NCBI RefSeq assembly: GCF_010015445.1
Contig: NC_053123.1
Location: 5,422,148 to 5,486,147 of the forward strand
Length of the DNA stretch: 64,000 bases
Source: Perca fluviatilis
Lineage: Eukaryota > Chordata > Actinopteri > Perciformes > Percidae
Reading direction: 5' to 3'
Of the stretch, positions 39,720-52,130 are shown piece by piece. The notes under the pieces were generated by a model. The model was not told the origin of the DNA and searched no databases. It saw nothing but the letters and a program-made list of their open reading frames with translations. The translations under genes were made by a program, and so were the position numbers. Each line of letters begins with the position of its first letter. Positions within the stretch are counted from its first letter, which is position 1.

Positions 39720-40499
39720 AAAGAAGAGCACAATCTTCTCTGTCTCTGTCTTCATATCAGATGGGGGTTTTGCACGGCTCAGGAGTTTTCCCTCTCAGGT
39801 CATAATTTGGTCTGCACCTTAACTGAGGGCAGAGCCTGCAACACAGTGATTATAAGTTATAAGTGTGTGTGGGATTGAATGAGTTTGTGTTTTAACTGTG
39901 TAAGTATGCATGTGTTGGGAGTGTATATGCATGCATGAGTGCAGCTGCTCCTGTCTGGTCATGGGCATTTGCTGTGTGGTTGCACTGTGATGTCTGGGAG
40001 ATGTTTACCCGCGCTTCATCGCCTCGGAGCATACAAAAGATTTGTCTTATGACTTCATGAGCTTTTTTTCCTCGCTTCACCGGATCGCTTTCTAGCTCGG
40101 TGGGTTCGGTGCTCTTCTGCCTCTTTGCTCCTTTGTCAACTCCCTTCATTAGATTTTGAACTTACTGTATTTCACGTTAAACTGTACTATTTTAAAAAGT
40201 GAAGAAGTTCCAAGTTCCCAGTTTTTTTCCTCGAGAGATCTTTTTTGAGATTTTTCGTCCTCTTGTATTTGTGGGAGAAAGGTGAAAAAAATGACATGAA
40301 ACAGAGGGAAGTTTGGAATACTTATAATACTTATATATGATACTAACATCATATTTAACAAAAACAGCATTCAAGTGCATGGTTGTTTGTAAAAAATGAC
40401 CTGTGCAAAAGACACAATTGTCTATGTATGTGTGTGTAAAACATGCATCAGACCCTGCATGTTTGCCTAAAGAGACAGGAACGGTTAGCTGTCGCAATT

Positions 40500-40882
40500 T
40501 AGATCCGTACACAGATGAGAGAGAGAGGAGAGGGAGGGAGGGAGGGAGGGAGGGAAAAGTTGAATATGAGGGGTGAGAGATAAAGTGATGGGAGAATAAG
40601 TGGGAGGGGGGAGGGTGGCCAACACACAAGGCATAGGGGGAGAGAAAGGAAGGGAGAAGACAGAGAGCGGACAGAAAGAAGGAAGCGACGAGCAGTGTTG
40701 TGGAGGAGTATGGTCTGAGCCGGAGCATGCAGTGGCCCGCTGCAAGCAACTGCCCAAAATAGAGCCCTTGGTTTTTTTTTCTTCTTTTTTTTTCCCTTCT
40801 TCCCTCCACTGTGAGAGAAAAGGGAGAGGTTTCACAGAGGAAACTTCACTGGCGGACAGAAAGCAGTGAGAGGCAGAGGGAG
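40500..40882 (+). promoter_or_regulatory. Possible 5' UTR/promoter of the alternative tns1 first exon
   Basis: Purine-rich stretch containing a (GGGA)n run at 40530-40555 and GA-rich sequence up to the candidate ATG. No TATA box or CpG island is evident. The assignment depends wholly on the neighbouring candidate first exon. Confidence 0.25.
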
Positions 40883-40972
40883 ATGGAGATGGACCGAGGA
40901 GGGTCTCTGAGAAGGCGGCTCTCCTCTCTGAGGGGGGCATGGCGATGGAGTACGGGTTACCTTTTCAGGAAG
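40883..40972 (+). CDS. tns1: Candidate alternative first exon of tns1 (30 codons, ATG at 40883)
   Basis: ATG at 40883 has purine at -3 and G at +4; a second in-frame ATG follows at 40889. The frame reads [20 protein letters not shown] and continues [10 protein letters not shown] to a gtagga donor at 40973, phase 0. It would splice in frame to exon 46337 (phase 0) and give a short, basic, arginine-rich N-terminus in place of the C1 domain. Tensin-1 genes are known to use several first exons. The 5' side (about 40500-40880) is purine-rich with no TATA box visible, as in many alternative promoters. Alternatives: chance ORF in low-complexity DNA. No homologous protein was recognised for the 30 residues, so this is inference from frame, donor and start context. 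Confidence 0.42.
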
Positions 40973-40991
40973 GTAGGACGCAGTGGAGGGG

Positions 40992-41052
40992 CGGATGGAT
41001 GGATGGATGGATGGATGGATGGATGGATGGATGGATGGATGGATGGATGGAT
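40992..41052. repeat. (GGAT)15 microsatellite
   Basis: Tetranucleotide run starting 20 bp after the donor of the candidate alternative first exon. Confidence 0.97.
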
Positions 41053-41183
41053 TTACTCAACACGGGTCCTGTAGCTTGAACTTTTCTTGTCTGCTCCCTC
41101 ATTGCTTTTTTTTTTTTCCTCTTTGTTATAGAACAGTTTCTCTCGTCTCCTTCGCGGACTTTTACCAGCCCCCAATGTCTTTC

Positions 41184-41210
41184 GCCCTCCCTCCCTCCCT
41201 CCCTCCCTCC
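41184..41210. repeat. (CCCT)n; second C-rich tract (TCC)n at 41319-41346
   Basis: Two pyrimidine simple repeats; the proline-rich frame across 41220-41411 is a translation of them. Confidence 0.92.
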
Positions 41211-43189
41211 TTTGCTCTTTCTCAGATGGTTAATTTGAATGGCCTGCTTGTAAAGTCAACCTCCACAGATGGTTTTAATCTGGAAACAGGCCTGCTGGAC
41301 CCCCCACTCCAGTTCCCACCTCCTCCTCCTCCTCCTCCTCCTCCTCACCCGCTACCTCACCCCCCCACCCCACCCACCACCCCACTTCCCCACCTCTCTT
41401 TCCCAACATAACTTCTCGAAGGAGAAGTCTTAGCGTGCGGATTGTGTGATGTTCAGGAGCTTGTGTCTTCTACTTGAAATCTTGCACCTAGGATTTAGAA
41501 AATGGATTCAGTGCTATTCATGGCTGCACAGAACACCCCATTCATAGAATCACGGCACTTGATCATCACGATGTCTTTCAACTTTTCACTGACAAGAACA
41601 TCAGTGTGACCACAGAAACAATTATTGTCTTATTACTGACCGACACTGCGAGACTTTTATTCACCCAGATGGTTGCACTTTAACATAAACATCGTGGCTC
41701 ATATAATGCTCTGCACACCAATTCAGACTAATTTAAAGCAAAATCTATGAATCAGCTGCCATCTTTGCAGCACACTATAAACACCATCTCCTCAAAATTC
41801 TGTGCCAGTCTCTAATTAAGAAATGAGTTTGCATATGCTGGTTGAAGTGGTGCCGTCATGTAATGCGTGTTGGCGTCCAACTAACGGGATTTCTCAGACA
41901 TGGTTTTCTTGTCATCAAAAAAACAAAAGTGAGGGTGTTCTGATCACCTCACCTTGGGCTTTTCCCTGACTTTCACGTGCAATAACTCTCACAGCTCCAC
42001 TCAGCACAAGCGTCTGCGTCTGTCTTTGAACCCTCTTTTAGGCCGTTTCTCACTCCTTCATCTCTGTCCTCCTCTGGCGACTCTGCACTTTATAGCCCCT
42101 GGCAACATACTGAAACGTTTAGGCCGAAGCACAGACAGAAAGTGGGGGATTTGCTTTGTGTCGCCTCAGTCGAGCCACGGACTCGTGTGAATACTTTGGA
42201 TGTAAGATGGAGCTAAGGAATTCTGGTGCATAGAAGTTGTTGAGAGAGAGAAGTGGATTTGCTGGGACAGAAAATAACATTGGCAAACACTGTATCATCT
42301 GATTTCATTATGTCCGCGTTTGTGCCCGTATGTGTTTGAGTATTTATTCAGTCCTTCCAAGAATTTGAACATAAATTCAACCAATAACTCAATCTTGCCT
42401 TTTTTTAAATCAGTGCATGTCAATGTCAAAACAAGACAAAGTCAACCGAACTTCCTTGTAACTACAGGGGTCTGACTTTGTTTCCCCAGAACATAGTTGG
42501 TGCTACACCGGGGCTAGATAGGACTAGCCCACCAAATATTAAAACTGTTTCCCTGTAGCCCAACTTACAAATTACATTAATGCAATGTCAAACGTTAGAC
42601 AGTCCTCCCGGTTTTCTTTTATTTGACTTCTCTTTTCTTCAATCTTCAATTTCATTGTTTTTATTCCACTCATGGAAACAAACATACAAACTTTATAACT
42701 GAACCATTAATGATTTACTATATCACATTACATATCCCTGATCGTAAAGGAGCTGAATGAAGACAAAAATATCTTTTTACCAGCACCTTTCCCAAAAGAT
42801 ACAACAAACAGAAATAGATAGGTCAGTTAACAATTCATTTTTCAGACAACGGAGAGAGAGAGAAGACCAAAAAAGAAAAGAAAAGAAAAAATTGTAATTA
42901 CAATAATAAATTATTTTTTCACCAATTCATCCGGTTCAATAGCACAAGCTTCTTTACCTATCGAGGACAGGAAAACGCTGTTTGTGCTGGTTGTTATTTC
43001 CCATGGACTCCATTCAAGAGGAAAACAGTTGCAGAGAAGAAGCCCGGCTGTCTCCAGCGACCATAACCACTGTCGTTACAACAAACTAATTGGTATCCAT
43101 CATCAACGACTCCATACAGTATATGTTAAATAGCTGGGTTTGTCCTACTGTTCAGTCAGAAGTGAAAAAATCTCTCAGATGAGAGACGA

Positions 43190-43446
43190 CACAGTGAGAG
43201 TTTTGATAAATAATCATCAGTAATGTGGATATAATGAGTTGTTAAGTGGGTAAAGGCAAATAATAAAACAGCTAGAGCAGTCTGGCAAGTTCAGAAAATG
43301 ACATGACTTTACTGTGATGTAACCTTTAAAACCAGGAAACGAGAATACTTATTAACGTGTCATAATGCGATATTACGATATCCAAACTCTAAGACGATAT
43401 GTAGTCTCATATATCGATATAATATCGATATATTGCTCAGCCCTAC
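43190..43446 (-). mobile_element. Truncated reverse copy of the TAG..CTGGGC MITE
   Basis: Reverse complement aligns to the first two thirds of 43782-44151 (ttcagaaaatgac, cctttaaaaccaggaaa, atcgatataatatcgatata, ctcagcccta). One end is missing. Confidence 0.78.
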
Positions 43447-43781
43447 TTTGAGCACCTTTAAACAAGTCCAGTTGCACTTAATTTGAACCTTCCTTGGATA
43501 ACTAGGACCTGGATGACCAACCCGTTCTCCCAACTTGTAAAATACTGACTTACTTACCTGCTTGGTAAGTGTCTCTTAGCGTCAGGTAGCGATGCAAAAA
43601 TCACCCTTTAGCGTCTGTATGGGACGCACCGAGCACAGCAGCAGCTCAACCGCGGCACTGTAAGATGACGTAGTATTAAGAGCTACAATGGTAGCGAGTT
43701 GTATGAAAGACCGAAAATCCGCATAAGGACGTAGGTTGGGGTGGTGGATGAGTCAAACAACACAGGACTTTTACCCAGGAG

Positions 43782-44151
43782 TAGAGCTGGCCAATATATC
43801 GATATTATATCGATATTGTGATATGAGACTAGATATTGTCTTAGATTTTGGATAACATAATAATAAGTAATATGACATAAGTGTTGTGTTTTCCTGGTTT
43901 TAAAGGCTGCATTTCAGTAAAGTGATGTCATTATATGAACTTACCAGACTGTTGTAACTGTTCTATTATTTGCCTTTACATACTTAGTCATTATATCCAC
44001 ATTACTGATGATTATTTATCATAAATCTCATTGTATAAATATTTTGTGAAAGCACCAATAGTCAACACTACAATATCGTTGCGGTATCGATATCGAGGTA
44101 TTTGGTCAAAAATATTGTGATATTTGATTTTCTCCATATCGCCCAGCCCTA
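43782..44151 (+). mobile_element. hAT-type MITE with perfect 8-bp duplication (370 bp)
   Basis: Ends tagagctggcc and gcccagcccta; identical flanks cccaggag at 43774-43781 and 44152-44159. Interior matches 9786-10157. Confidence 0.92.
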
Positions 44152-44269
44152 CCCAGGAGCCCTGGGTTCGTGTCCCGTTCTTGTTCCGCGTGTCACTGAA
44201 ACGTACATTTCAGAACCCCACCCATGATCTTTTCCTAAACTTAACTTCCTTGCTAGCTAGTCGGCTATC

Positions 44270-44562
44270 TTATTTTAGCTGGACTTGTAGGACGTTATAT
44301 TGTTGGGTATTCATTTATAATCAAATATCATATCTTATAAACTACATGTGTTTTGTGTGTAAAAATCTTCATCTGTAAAGTAACTAGTAACTAAATATGT
44401 CAGATGAATGTAGTGGAGTAAAAAGTGAAATATTTCTCTCTGAAATGTAGTGGAGTAGAAGTAGAAAGTGGCATGAAAAGAAAAGACTCAAAGAACATGT
44501 ACCTCAAATGTATACTAAAGTACAGTACTTGAGTAAATGTACTTAGTTACAGTCCACCTCTG
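44270..44562 (-). mobile_element. Truncated CAGTGGTGGAA-family MITE, reverse orientation
   Basis: Reverse complement of ttacttgagt-type repeats; ends gttacagtccacctctg. Confidence 0.72.
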
Positions 44563-44930
44563 GACGTTGTCTTGGTTAGTTTGAACTGCGTGCGCTGAGA
44601 GCCAGGCAGGCGTTAGCAGAGCAGGCTGAAACTGGTCCACGGAGGCGAGCGGAGCTCTTGACACCGATGCTCAGCCAGCCGCTGTGATCTAATGGATGGT
44701 GATGGATAACAGCCCCCCTCCTGTGTACATGTGACCCAAACACCACAGGGGAGTGAACAGGCCCACATGGCCTTTGACCCCCTGCTGGAGCTGCTTTGAA
44801 GGGGGAGGCGAGGCAGACCAGGCATAGTGAAGACAAACACGGTCAATCTCCTTCAGCCACACTTCCTCTGCAAGGCCTCTCTGCTTTGCTTCGTCCATCA
44901 CATGGTGCACTTTGTGTACAGTGGGTAAAA

Positions 44931-45288
44931 TAAGGCTGCACGACATATCGTTTTTTTAATCGTCATCGCAATATCAACTGGCGCAATAACCACATCGTGA
45001 AAGGCTGCGACATATCACGAAAGACACTCAGAGATTTTTTGTGTTAGTTGAAAGACAATATCAGTAAAAAACTGCACTTTATAATGTAACGGTGACTTTT
45101 TTCAGTAGTGCCTTTTACATTGAATTCAATTTTCAATAAAAAGAATGTCGGAAATGATTTCCTTTCATTTGTTTTAAATTCAACAAGCAAATTGTTGTCG
45201 GCTATTTTAGCAAAATACTGACAGCAACAGAACTGAGTACACTTTAATGTCTGTTTATTTATCGCATGATTTATCTTGGACTGCCCTA
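44931..45288. mobile_element. MITE, TAAGGCTGCACGACATATCG... (probable hAT)
   Basis: Starts taaggctgcacgacatatcg, ends ttggactgcccta. No clear target duplication. Confidence 0.5.
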
Positions 45289-45454
45289 CTTTATAAACAA
45301 TAAAATCACAGATCACAAGCAGGTACATCCACAATCAATGGAACTACGTGTGACATGATGGACTTTATGATACTATAGAACCAATCACAATGTTTGTTTC
45401 CAATAACTTGCGTCTAGAAAACTCCTGCATCTCGTACATACAGTTTAACAGCTC

Positions 45455-46112
45455 TGAGCAAACGGGGGCGAGGAACACCTGGCTATACTCTCATCTCCTT
45501 CATCTAAAATGCATTTTTGATGCTTTCATATGTCAACAATGTCACTAACATTAGGTTGGAGAGCTAATTTACCTGATGGGCCACAGTCTTAAGAAAATGA
45601 CACCACCCAAACCAGCATTCAGTCCGACCGGCGATAGTCTATAACGTTCCACTTTCGGGATTGTTCCGGTGCCGTCGGAAATTCCGCCGGATGTCCCCCA
45701 TTTAGGCCGGCTATCCATTACCTTCCTCTTTCTTTGTGTTGGCATTTTAAACTCTGGTGGATTTGTGAGGACTACGGTTAACTGCTCCTCAGATCTCTGC
45801 AGGGTAAATCCAGACAGCTAGCTAGACTATCTGCCCAATCTGAGTTTTCCGTTGCACGACTAAAACTACTTTTGAACGTACACGTTCCACCAAAACAAGT
45901 TCCTTCCCGAGGCTGTTTTGCAGCAACAACAGTGGTGTCTGGTAGGTCGGATCTTCTTGTTTAACTGTATATCTTTAAATATTACAGTTATGGCTGGAAA
46001 TAAGCAAGTTTGCTGATTTTACATCCCGGCAATTCAAATCTACGGCCATTTCTCTACCCGGAAGTGATTTTTGTGTTAACGCGACGTCACAGTGATTCGG
46101 TCTATATGGAAG
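45455..46112. repeat. Interspersed repeat containing a second repeat
   Basis: Outer part matches 18355-18790. The middle (about 45640-45950) is the 'ctccgcagcgctgtggag' family block (tttctttgtgttggcattt, gggtaaatccagacagctag, ccaaaacaagttccttcc), which the 18355 copy lacks. Confidence 0.65.
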
Positions 46113-46336
46113 TCATGTCGTAACGTGAAGCAGACCAAGAACTGTTGGAAATGGAGCAGAGTAAAATGATTGATTCTATGGTGCTTTCAGACCAGCTCTG
46201 TTGTTGGACAAATAGTATATTTGGATGTCTTTTTACTGTATTTATATTTTTTCTAAGCACTACTGCAAGTATCAAGATTATATGCATAGGCCCATAATAA
46301 AGCTCTAGTTTAAAGTTTTTTCTTTGTGTTTTGCAG

Positions 46337-46386
46337 GGCTCGACAAAATCTTCAAAGAGCATGGAGTCGCGGCGCAGACCATCAAG
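46337..46386 (+). CDS. tns1: tns1 exon: GSTKS linker exon (50 bp)
   Basis: Acceptor ttttgcag, donor gtagga. Starts at phase 0 and ends with two bases of a codon; reads GSTKSSKSMESRRRPS plus AG. The G-S-T-K-S start is shared with tensin-2 (GSTKSLNHSKQRS) at the same place, just before the phosphatase domain. The leftover AG joins the first G of exon 53735 to make Arg, so the phases fit exactly. Serine- and arginine-rich, likely disordered. At 50 bp it is not a multiple of three, so unlike the two exons before it, skipping it would break the frame. Confidence 0.85.
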
Positions 46387-46897
46387 GTAGGAACTCTATT
46401 CTTCTCTTTGAGCTGCAAGTTTCCCATAAAAGGCTTAGTTTGGCTTATTGGACTCTATTTGTTGAGATTATTATTTAAGGAGCTTATCTCCACTGTTTTC
46501 TCCAAAAGGACAAAAAGATAACGAAGGAGGTGAAGCAAATTTAAAGCACAATCTTATCCATCCTCTATCACATTCAAGTCTGAGTTATGAAGCATTGAAA
46601 AGTTTCAATTGTAATATGATAGTTGCCGGTTCGACCAGGGGGATTAGTGAAGCAACATGCCCCGCCATTGCACCGGACCTCACACTGTTTTGTTGGACAC
46701 AAAGATATTTGGTGTCGGCCCCTCTCACCTCGGCCCTGGGCGAGTCCCACGTGCTGCCAGTTGTGTAATTAATGTGTAAAACTCGACACCACAACAGTTC
46801 GTTCTGAAGTGCTGTGCTAAGCTTGAGTGACAGTTTGATGTCCTCACAGCAAGTCAAACAGTTCTAAAAACAGTTCAACATCTGATATATCATCAGC

Positions 46898-47933
46898 CAG
46901 TGGTGGAATGTAACTAAGTACATTTGTTCAAGTGCTGTACTTGAGTACAAATTTGAGGTACTTGTACTTTTCTTGAGTCATTTCTTTCCATGCCACTTTC
47001 TACTTCTACTCTACTACATTTCAGAGAGAAATATTGTTCTTTTTACTCCACTACATTCATCTGACAGCTTTAGTAACTAGTTACTTTACAAATTAAGATT
47101 GTTGCACACAAAACACATGTAGTTTATAAAATATGATGTTTTATTATAAATTAAACTACTCAACAATATAACGGCCTACAATTCTAGCTAAAATTATTAG
47201 ATGATTAAACATTTAGTTGAATAGTTTCTACAATGTGAGGATTTTTCTGCATTGAGTACTTTTACTTCTAATACTTTAAGTACATTTTTCTTGATGATAC
47301 TTACATACTTTTACTTAAGAAACATTTTCAATGCAGGACCTTTACTTGTAACTGAGTATTTTTACAGTGTGCTATTAGTACTTTTACTTAAACCTACATT
47401 GTGTAATTTTTTGAGTTGATTCTTAGCAAAAACCCCCTTTGTTATTTCACAAATATGTGCTTATTCATGTGTAATTACTTCCACCAACTAATCAAAGTAT
47501 TCTCGTAAGCGTAGAATCTGCCATTCAGAATCATTCAGAATACATACGAGCGACTCGCTTGAATGACGGGCGCCATGTAGCACCTCCATCTTTAAAATAC
47601 ATTAGCCAAAGAGGGACATACCTCCGCCTTTCGCCCTCTTACACCTATCAGCACCGTGACGAATGCCAGGGGGAGACAGGGAAGCAAAAAAGAGAATTAA
47701 AACGACAACACGACAGGCAAAGGAACAAGACCAAAGTTAATATTGGAGTGGCTAGAACAGCTGCGTGTAAACGATGGAGATACTTAGAGCCAATTTCGGG
47801 TTCGGCCACCGTAGGAGGAAGGGCTAGAAAGTAATATTCAGTTGGTTGTCATATACAATTTCACAACTAGATGGGAGAAATTCTTACACAATGTAGCTTT
47901 AAGTAAATAATCTGAATACTTCTTCCACCACTG
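46898..47933. mobile_element. hAT-type MITE, CAGTGGTGGAA...CCACCACTG, split by a TTAA element
   Basis: Ends cagtggtggaatgtaac and acttcttccaccactg. Flanks tcatcagc and ttaacagc match at six of eight bases. Interrupted at 47388-47902. Confidence 0.85.
47392..47898. mobile_element. TTAA-targeting element (piggyBac- or Kolobok-like), 507 bp
   Basis: Bounded by TTAA on both sides (47388-47391, 47899-47902); ends acctacattgtgtaa and ttacacaatgtagct are inverted. Contains an open frame at 47559-47834 with a basic stretch (RNKTKVNIGVARTAACKRWR), possibly a relic of an element-encoded DNA-binding protein. Confidence 0.78.
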
Positions 47934-49114
47934 TTAACAGCACATACAGAGTCTCTGATTGGAGCCATTTTCTATCCATATAAAGGAAAGCACAGCCGTA
48001 TGTCGGTTGTCTCTTATGTAATGCGATGGCTCTCCAATCAAACTAGTGGGCCCAGACAGGCTTTTTTACATTCTGATGAAGACAGTTTTTTATCTGTATG
48101 GAGGGTTGTGCTGCACAATGCTACACAGCTGATACACAGATTACACGCCCTCATCCACCACACAAAATATGTGATTCAAGTCAAAGATTAATTAAGATGT
48201 AAACATACTGTGTAGACACTTTAAAAAAAGTTTTAAAAAATGTATTAGTTTATTATTCTGGTTGTACATGAATTCACCACAGTTAACGATGTAATTCATA
48301 GCCAAACACAACTATAAACTGCTTCAGAGACATCCATTTTGACAGGTGAGCTGACAGTCCCAACATTCTGAAATGTAGTGCAGGTCATTCTTACAGTGTT
48401 CTTTCCAATGAATGTGCACATTTAGAAACACTGTGAGAACAATTTGATGTTCTTTTTGTACAGTGGAAGAGCTCACAGGTTACTACACCTCTAAAATACA
48501 TCTCCGAACTAATAAACCCTGTTAGTTGAAAGGTTAAATTAAGACATTAAGACACAGCAATGTCTCAGTTAAGTATAGAACAAATATAAGTTATAGAAAT
48601 AGAAGTTAAAGCTGCTTTTTACATAAAAATGGTACAATTCAGGTTGGTACAGTTCTTGGGGAATAACCAGTAATGTTAAGACCTTTAAAAAAAGAAGAAG
48701 AAGAAATTTATAGTTTATAGTTATAGTGCATGTCATATAGGTACATCTTCATGGTAAAACTTAATAGCCACTAAAATGGCAGACCTATAATTCTTATACA
48801 ATCTAATAGTGTTTGGCTAGACAAACGTTTTCAATTTGAATTTCTTGATTATTTTTTTTTCTGGGCAGAGCAATGTCGTAAACACAACACTTTTTTCACT
48901 TTTTTGACATTTTATCACCATATGAACTTTTTATGGCTAACATAAAAAAAAAGAAAAGAACAAAAAGCCTGTTTCTGGCCACCTAACAAATGTGAGTCCC
49001 TCATTCACTCTCCTTTTAGCTCTATTTTGTTCTCCACCATCACTCCAGTGACTCTTAGGGGGAAGTCAGCTTATGTCCTTCTTTTCGGCCAGATGTCGTA
49101 AATAAATAAATGTG

Positions 49115-49480
49115 TAAATACCTTCCGCTTTCTTTGTGTTGGAACTTTAAACTCTGGTGGATTTGTGAGGACTATGGTGAACTGCTCCTCAGATCTCTGC
49201 AGGGTAAATCCAGACAGCTAGCTAGACTATCTGTCCAATCTGAGTTTTCTGTTGCACGCCTAAAACAACTTTTGAACGTACACATGTTCCACCAAAACAA
49301 GTTCCTTCCTGAGGCTATTTTGCAGAGGCACCGTGGCTCAGATTGTGATTGGTTTAAAGAAATGCCTACAAATCAGAGCACGTTCTTCTCCTATCCAGTA
49401 ATTCTGTGTGGATTAGCCACATCCATTGCCAGACCTTCCTCCGCAGCTCTGTGGAGAAACAAGGTTGATCAGAGTGGAGT
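49115..49480 (+). repeat. Copy of the 'ctccgcagcgctgtggag' teleost repeat
   Basis: Contains ctctggtggatttgtgagga, gggtaaatccagacagctag, ccaaaacaagttccttcct and gccagaccttcctccgcagc in order. The open frame here is a translation of the repeat. Confidence 0.75.
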
Positions 49481-51892
49481 TTGTGGGCCCAAACCCCAAT
49501 CACTACTCACAAATAAATGGTGTTTGTGCATTAAGAATAAGTATTTAGTCTTATGCTTTGTTGACTGATAAAAGTGATCAACTCGATCCAAGTACCAAGG
49601 TTTTTAAACTGCTCATTGAGCCGTGAGATCGTGAGAAACTGTAGGTGTTCACCATCAGGAAGTATGGGATCAAGGAGGCCTCCCAGTATTTCGAGGTGGA
49701 AGAGACGGAAGTCCTGGTTGTTCACTTTCATTACTGAGAAATATCTGGTGCGATGTTTAACAGCCTGATGTCTCAGGTTTCCTTATAAAACATTCCTGCT
49801 TCACAGTTGGTGTTTGTCCAAATGCAAAAATGAGATCACCGCTGAAATTGAGCGTGTGGAGATAACGCGTCATACTTTAAGCGCGACGTGCCGAAAAAAA
49901 GAGCAATCGCTTCATCTCTTCAGCTGATGAGAAGCAGGTTGGCGCTCAGCCGGTTAACGCATTAACCCAGAAGCCAAAAGACATACATATGTAGAAACGG
50001 AGAGGGAAACAGAGGAGAACGGGAAATACTAAGAAAGAGGGAAAAAATCATTGCCAAATCGTGAACACTTAACTTTGGGAAACATTTCAAAGTAGGATGT
50101 TTGTTTGTGGCACATGAGAGAGAACATGTGTGACATATCGGTTTTCTCTCTTTTACATAGTGATGAATAATTTCCAGTAAGCAAGTTTTGAGTGGGTCCA
50201 GATGTACAGTATACTGTACAGAACAGATCGGGGTTACAGTGCAGTTATAATAAACCTGCAGAGATCTTCTCCTCCAGAGGTATGAGCAATTTCCTCCGGG
50301 GCTACTCACAGCTGACAAATGTGGGAAATATGCTGCAGTCTGGGCCCCAAGGGTCCAGACACCACTCCCTTAACCTCTTCATCTCACCAGCAACGTCGTC
50401 TGTCGAGATTTTGAAACGGCAGAAAGTTTCAAAGCAGTCCATGCAGTAAAAACAATACAAAGGAGACCAGGGAAAAGAGAGTAGTCACAGAGGCCACATT
50501 GAAAGCACATACGAGACATAACATGGAGGCAGGCAGCAGAGATGGAGCGGCAGCAGCAATGACTACGTCACATCAAACACACATTCCATCTGACAGATCA
50601 ACGTGGGCAGTTATAGTTGTCGGAACAGCCATGAGCCAATTAGAGAAAGCTATTGCAATTAATTCCCTTTCTTTGTGTTAAACTATTTTAACCTTTTAAC
50701 ACACCATTTTTCATAGCTACAGAATCTAAATATAAAACATTTCTCCAAAGCAAAATCCATGAGGCAAATCAAGAAGATAATGAGATAAGTGTTGGATTTT
50801 GAACTCTTAATGAAACCAATTGGCAACAAAGCATTACGTTATGCCGAAACTAGCTGTCTGGAGACATGTAACAGAAACATAATGCTTGTTTGGGAGCGAC
50901 GTCAGCTCTGTTATTTCCTATAAGAAGCCGAAAACTAAATTACAGAACACTCGAGGAATTCCGACATGGGGTGAACGAATAGTAAGTGAAAGATTTTTGT
51001 TGGGTGAACAGTTCCTTTACAAGTTCTTTCTCCCTTCTTTTCATCCATGCCTCCTTTCCCTCCAAAACATTTTGACCTGATTTGACTCCAGACGAGCCAG
51101 ACTTAAAATAACGTTAATGACCATAACATTTTGTTTGGTCTATGAGGTGAACACCTTCTGTAATCCTGGGTATGCTGTAATATTTTCGTAATCATCCATT
51201 CCATAATGGCAAGTTGAATCAATTTCTCTTCATCCTGTTTTCCCTCTGAGACAGCCAACGTCTAACAACACAGCATGTGTTTAATACAGAGAGGAGAGCT
51301 TATTCTTTTGGAGGCCAATATCAACCCCTCTGGATTTAAATGATGTCATTATTGGATATGGTATTTATGTAGTGTGTTGCCTTTGCCATATTAGGGTATG
51401 CGTATCTTGTAGTCTGGAAGAACAGTTGCGTTGTGTGTTCAACTGAATCTGAATTGTAATTTGCTGCATTGAGGACATTCGCGACTTTCAGTGTAATACG
51501 GTTTACAGATGAAGTAAGCAGCCACTTTTTATGCTTTGGCTCCAAATCAGTAACTCTTTGGATATGACCTTTCAGTGTTTTTGCATTCAGTATTTTCCGA
51601 TTAAGACATGTGGGATATGCTGGTATTATTCAAGTTTTAGAGCCATTCTTTGGACATTTATACAGCGCATTCTGAATATGCACCTCAATTGGGGGTTTTA
51701 CTGCAGTTTGTGCAGTTTACGTTCCTCTTGCCTGTTTACGGCTTACAGTCAGCTCTGTGCGTTGCTATGGTTGTTAAACTATAAACCAACTGGCCAACAG
51801 TTTGCAAGGCTGGAGTAGAGATGCATGCCTAAAAGCAAAGCCCACATCTTTGGTCGGAAGGAGAAACACAGCCACATTGAATATGCGCAAAC

Positions 51893-52130
51893 ATAAGATA
51901 AGATAAGAAAAACTTTATTGTCAGTCACGAGTGACAGGAATTTGTCTTTGACAGGGCAGGTTTAAATGACATAAAATACATATAAGAACACAAAGATACA
52001 TATAGAAACAGTGTAATAACACTGACTGTACAAACGTGCAAAAACAGTGAAAACATAGCAACGCCGACCTTTTCAGGAAGCTGGTTAAAGGACTGAAAAA
52101 GGGAGGCTGTGTTCGCACGGTCCAAAAATC
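51893..52130 (-). repeat. Reversed retroelement-like 3' end
   Basis: Begins aagataagataagaaaaact then ttattgtcagtcac, the reverse complement of a common teleost LINE-type 3' end with an (ATCTT)n-like tail. Confidence 0.4.

Larger units (their letters stand above)
37422..46336 (+). other. tns1: tns1 intron, about 8.9 kb, containing a candidate alternative first exon
   Basis: Donor gtgagt, acceptor ttttgcag. Contains a possible alternative promoter and first exon (40883-40972), GA-, GGAT- and pyrimidine-rich low-complexity DNA around it, a hAT MITE with perfect 8-bp duplications (43782-44151), an inverted partial copy of the same family, and other MITE fragments. Confidence 0.7.

Noticed and set aside
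40192..40940. 205- and 151-codon minus-strand frames
   Set aside because: Antisense of the purine-rich region near the candidate alternative first exon; Ser/Pro/Leu-rich from low complexity, with no recognisable domain.
40983..41411. 142-codon proline-rich + frame
   Set aside because: Built from GGAT, CCCT and TCC simple repeats; no acceptor-donor pair giving a tensin-like exon was found.
47559..47834. 91-codon frame as a host gene
   Set aside because: It lies wholly inside a TTAA-flanked element nested in a MITE; treated as a transposon relic.
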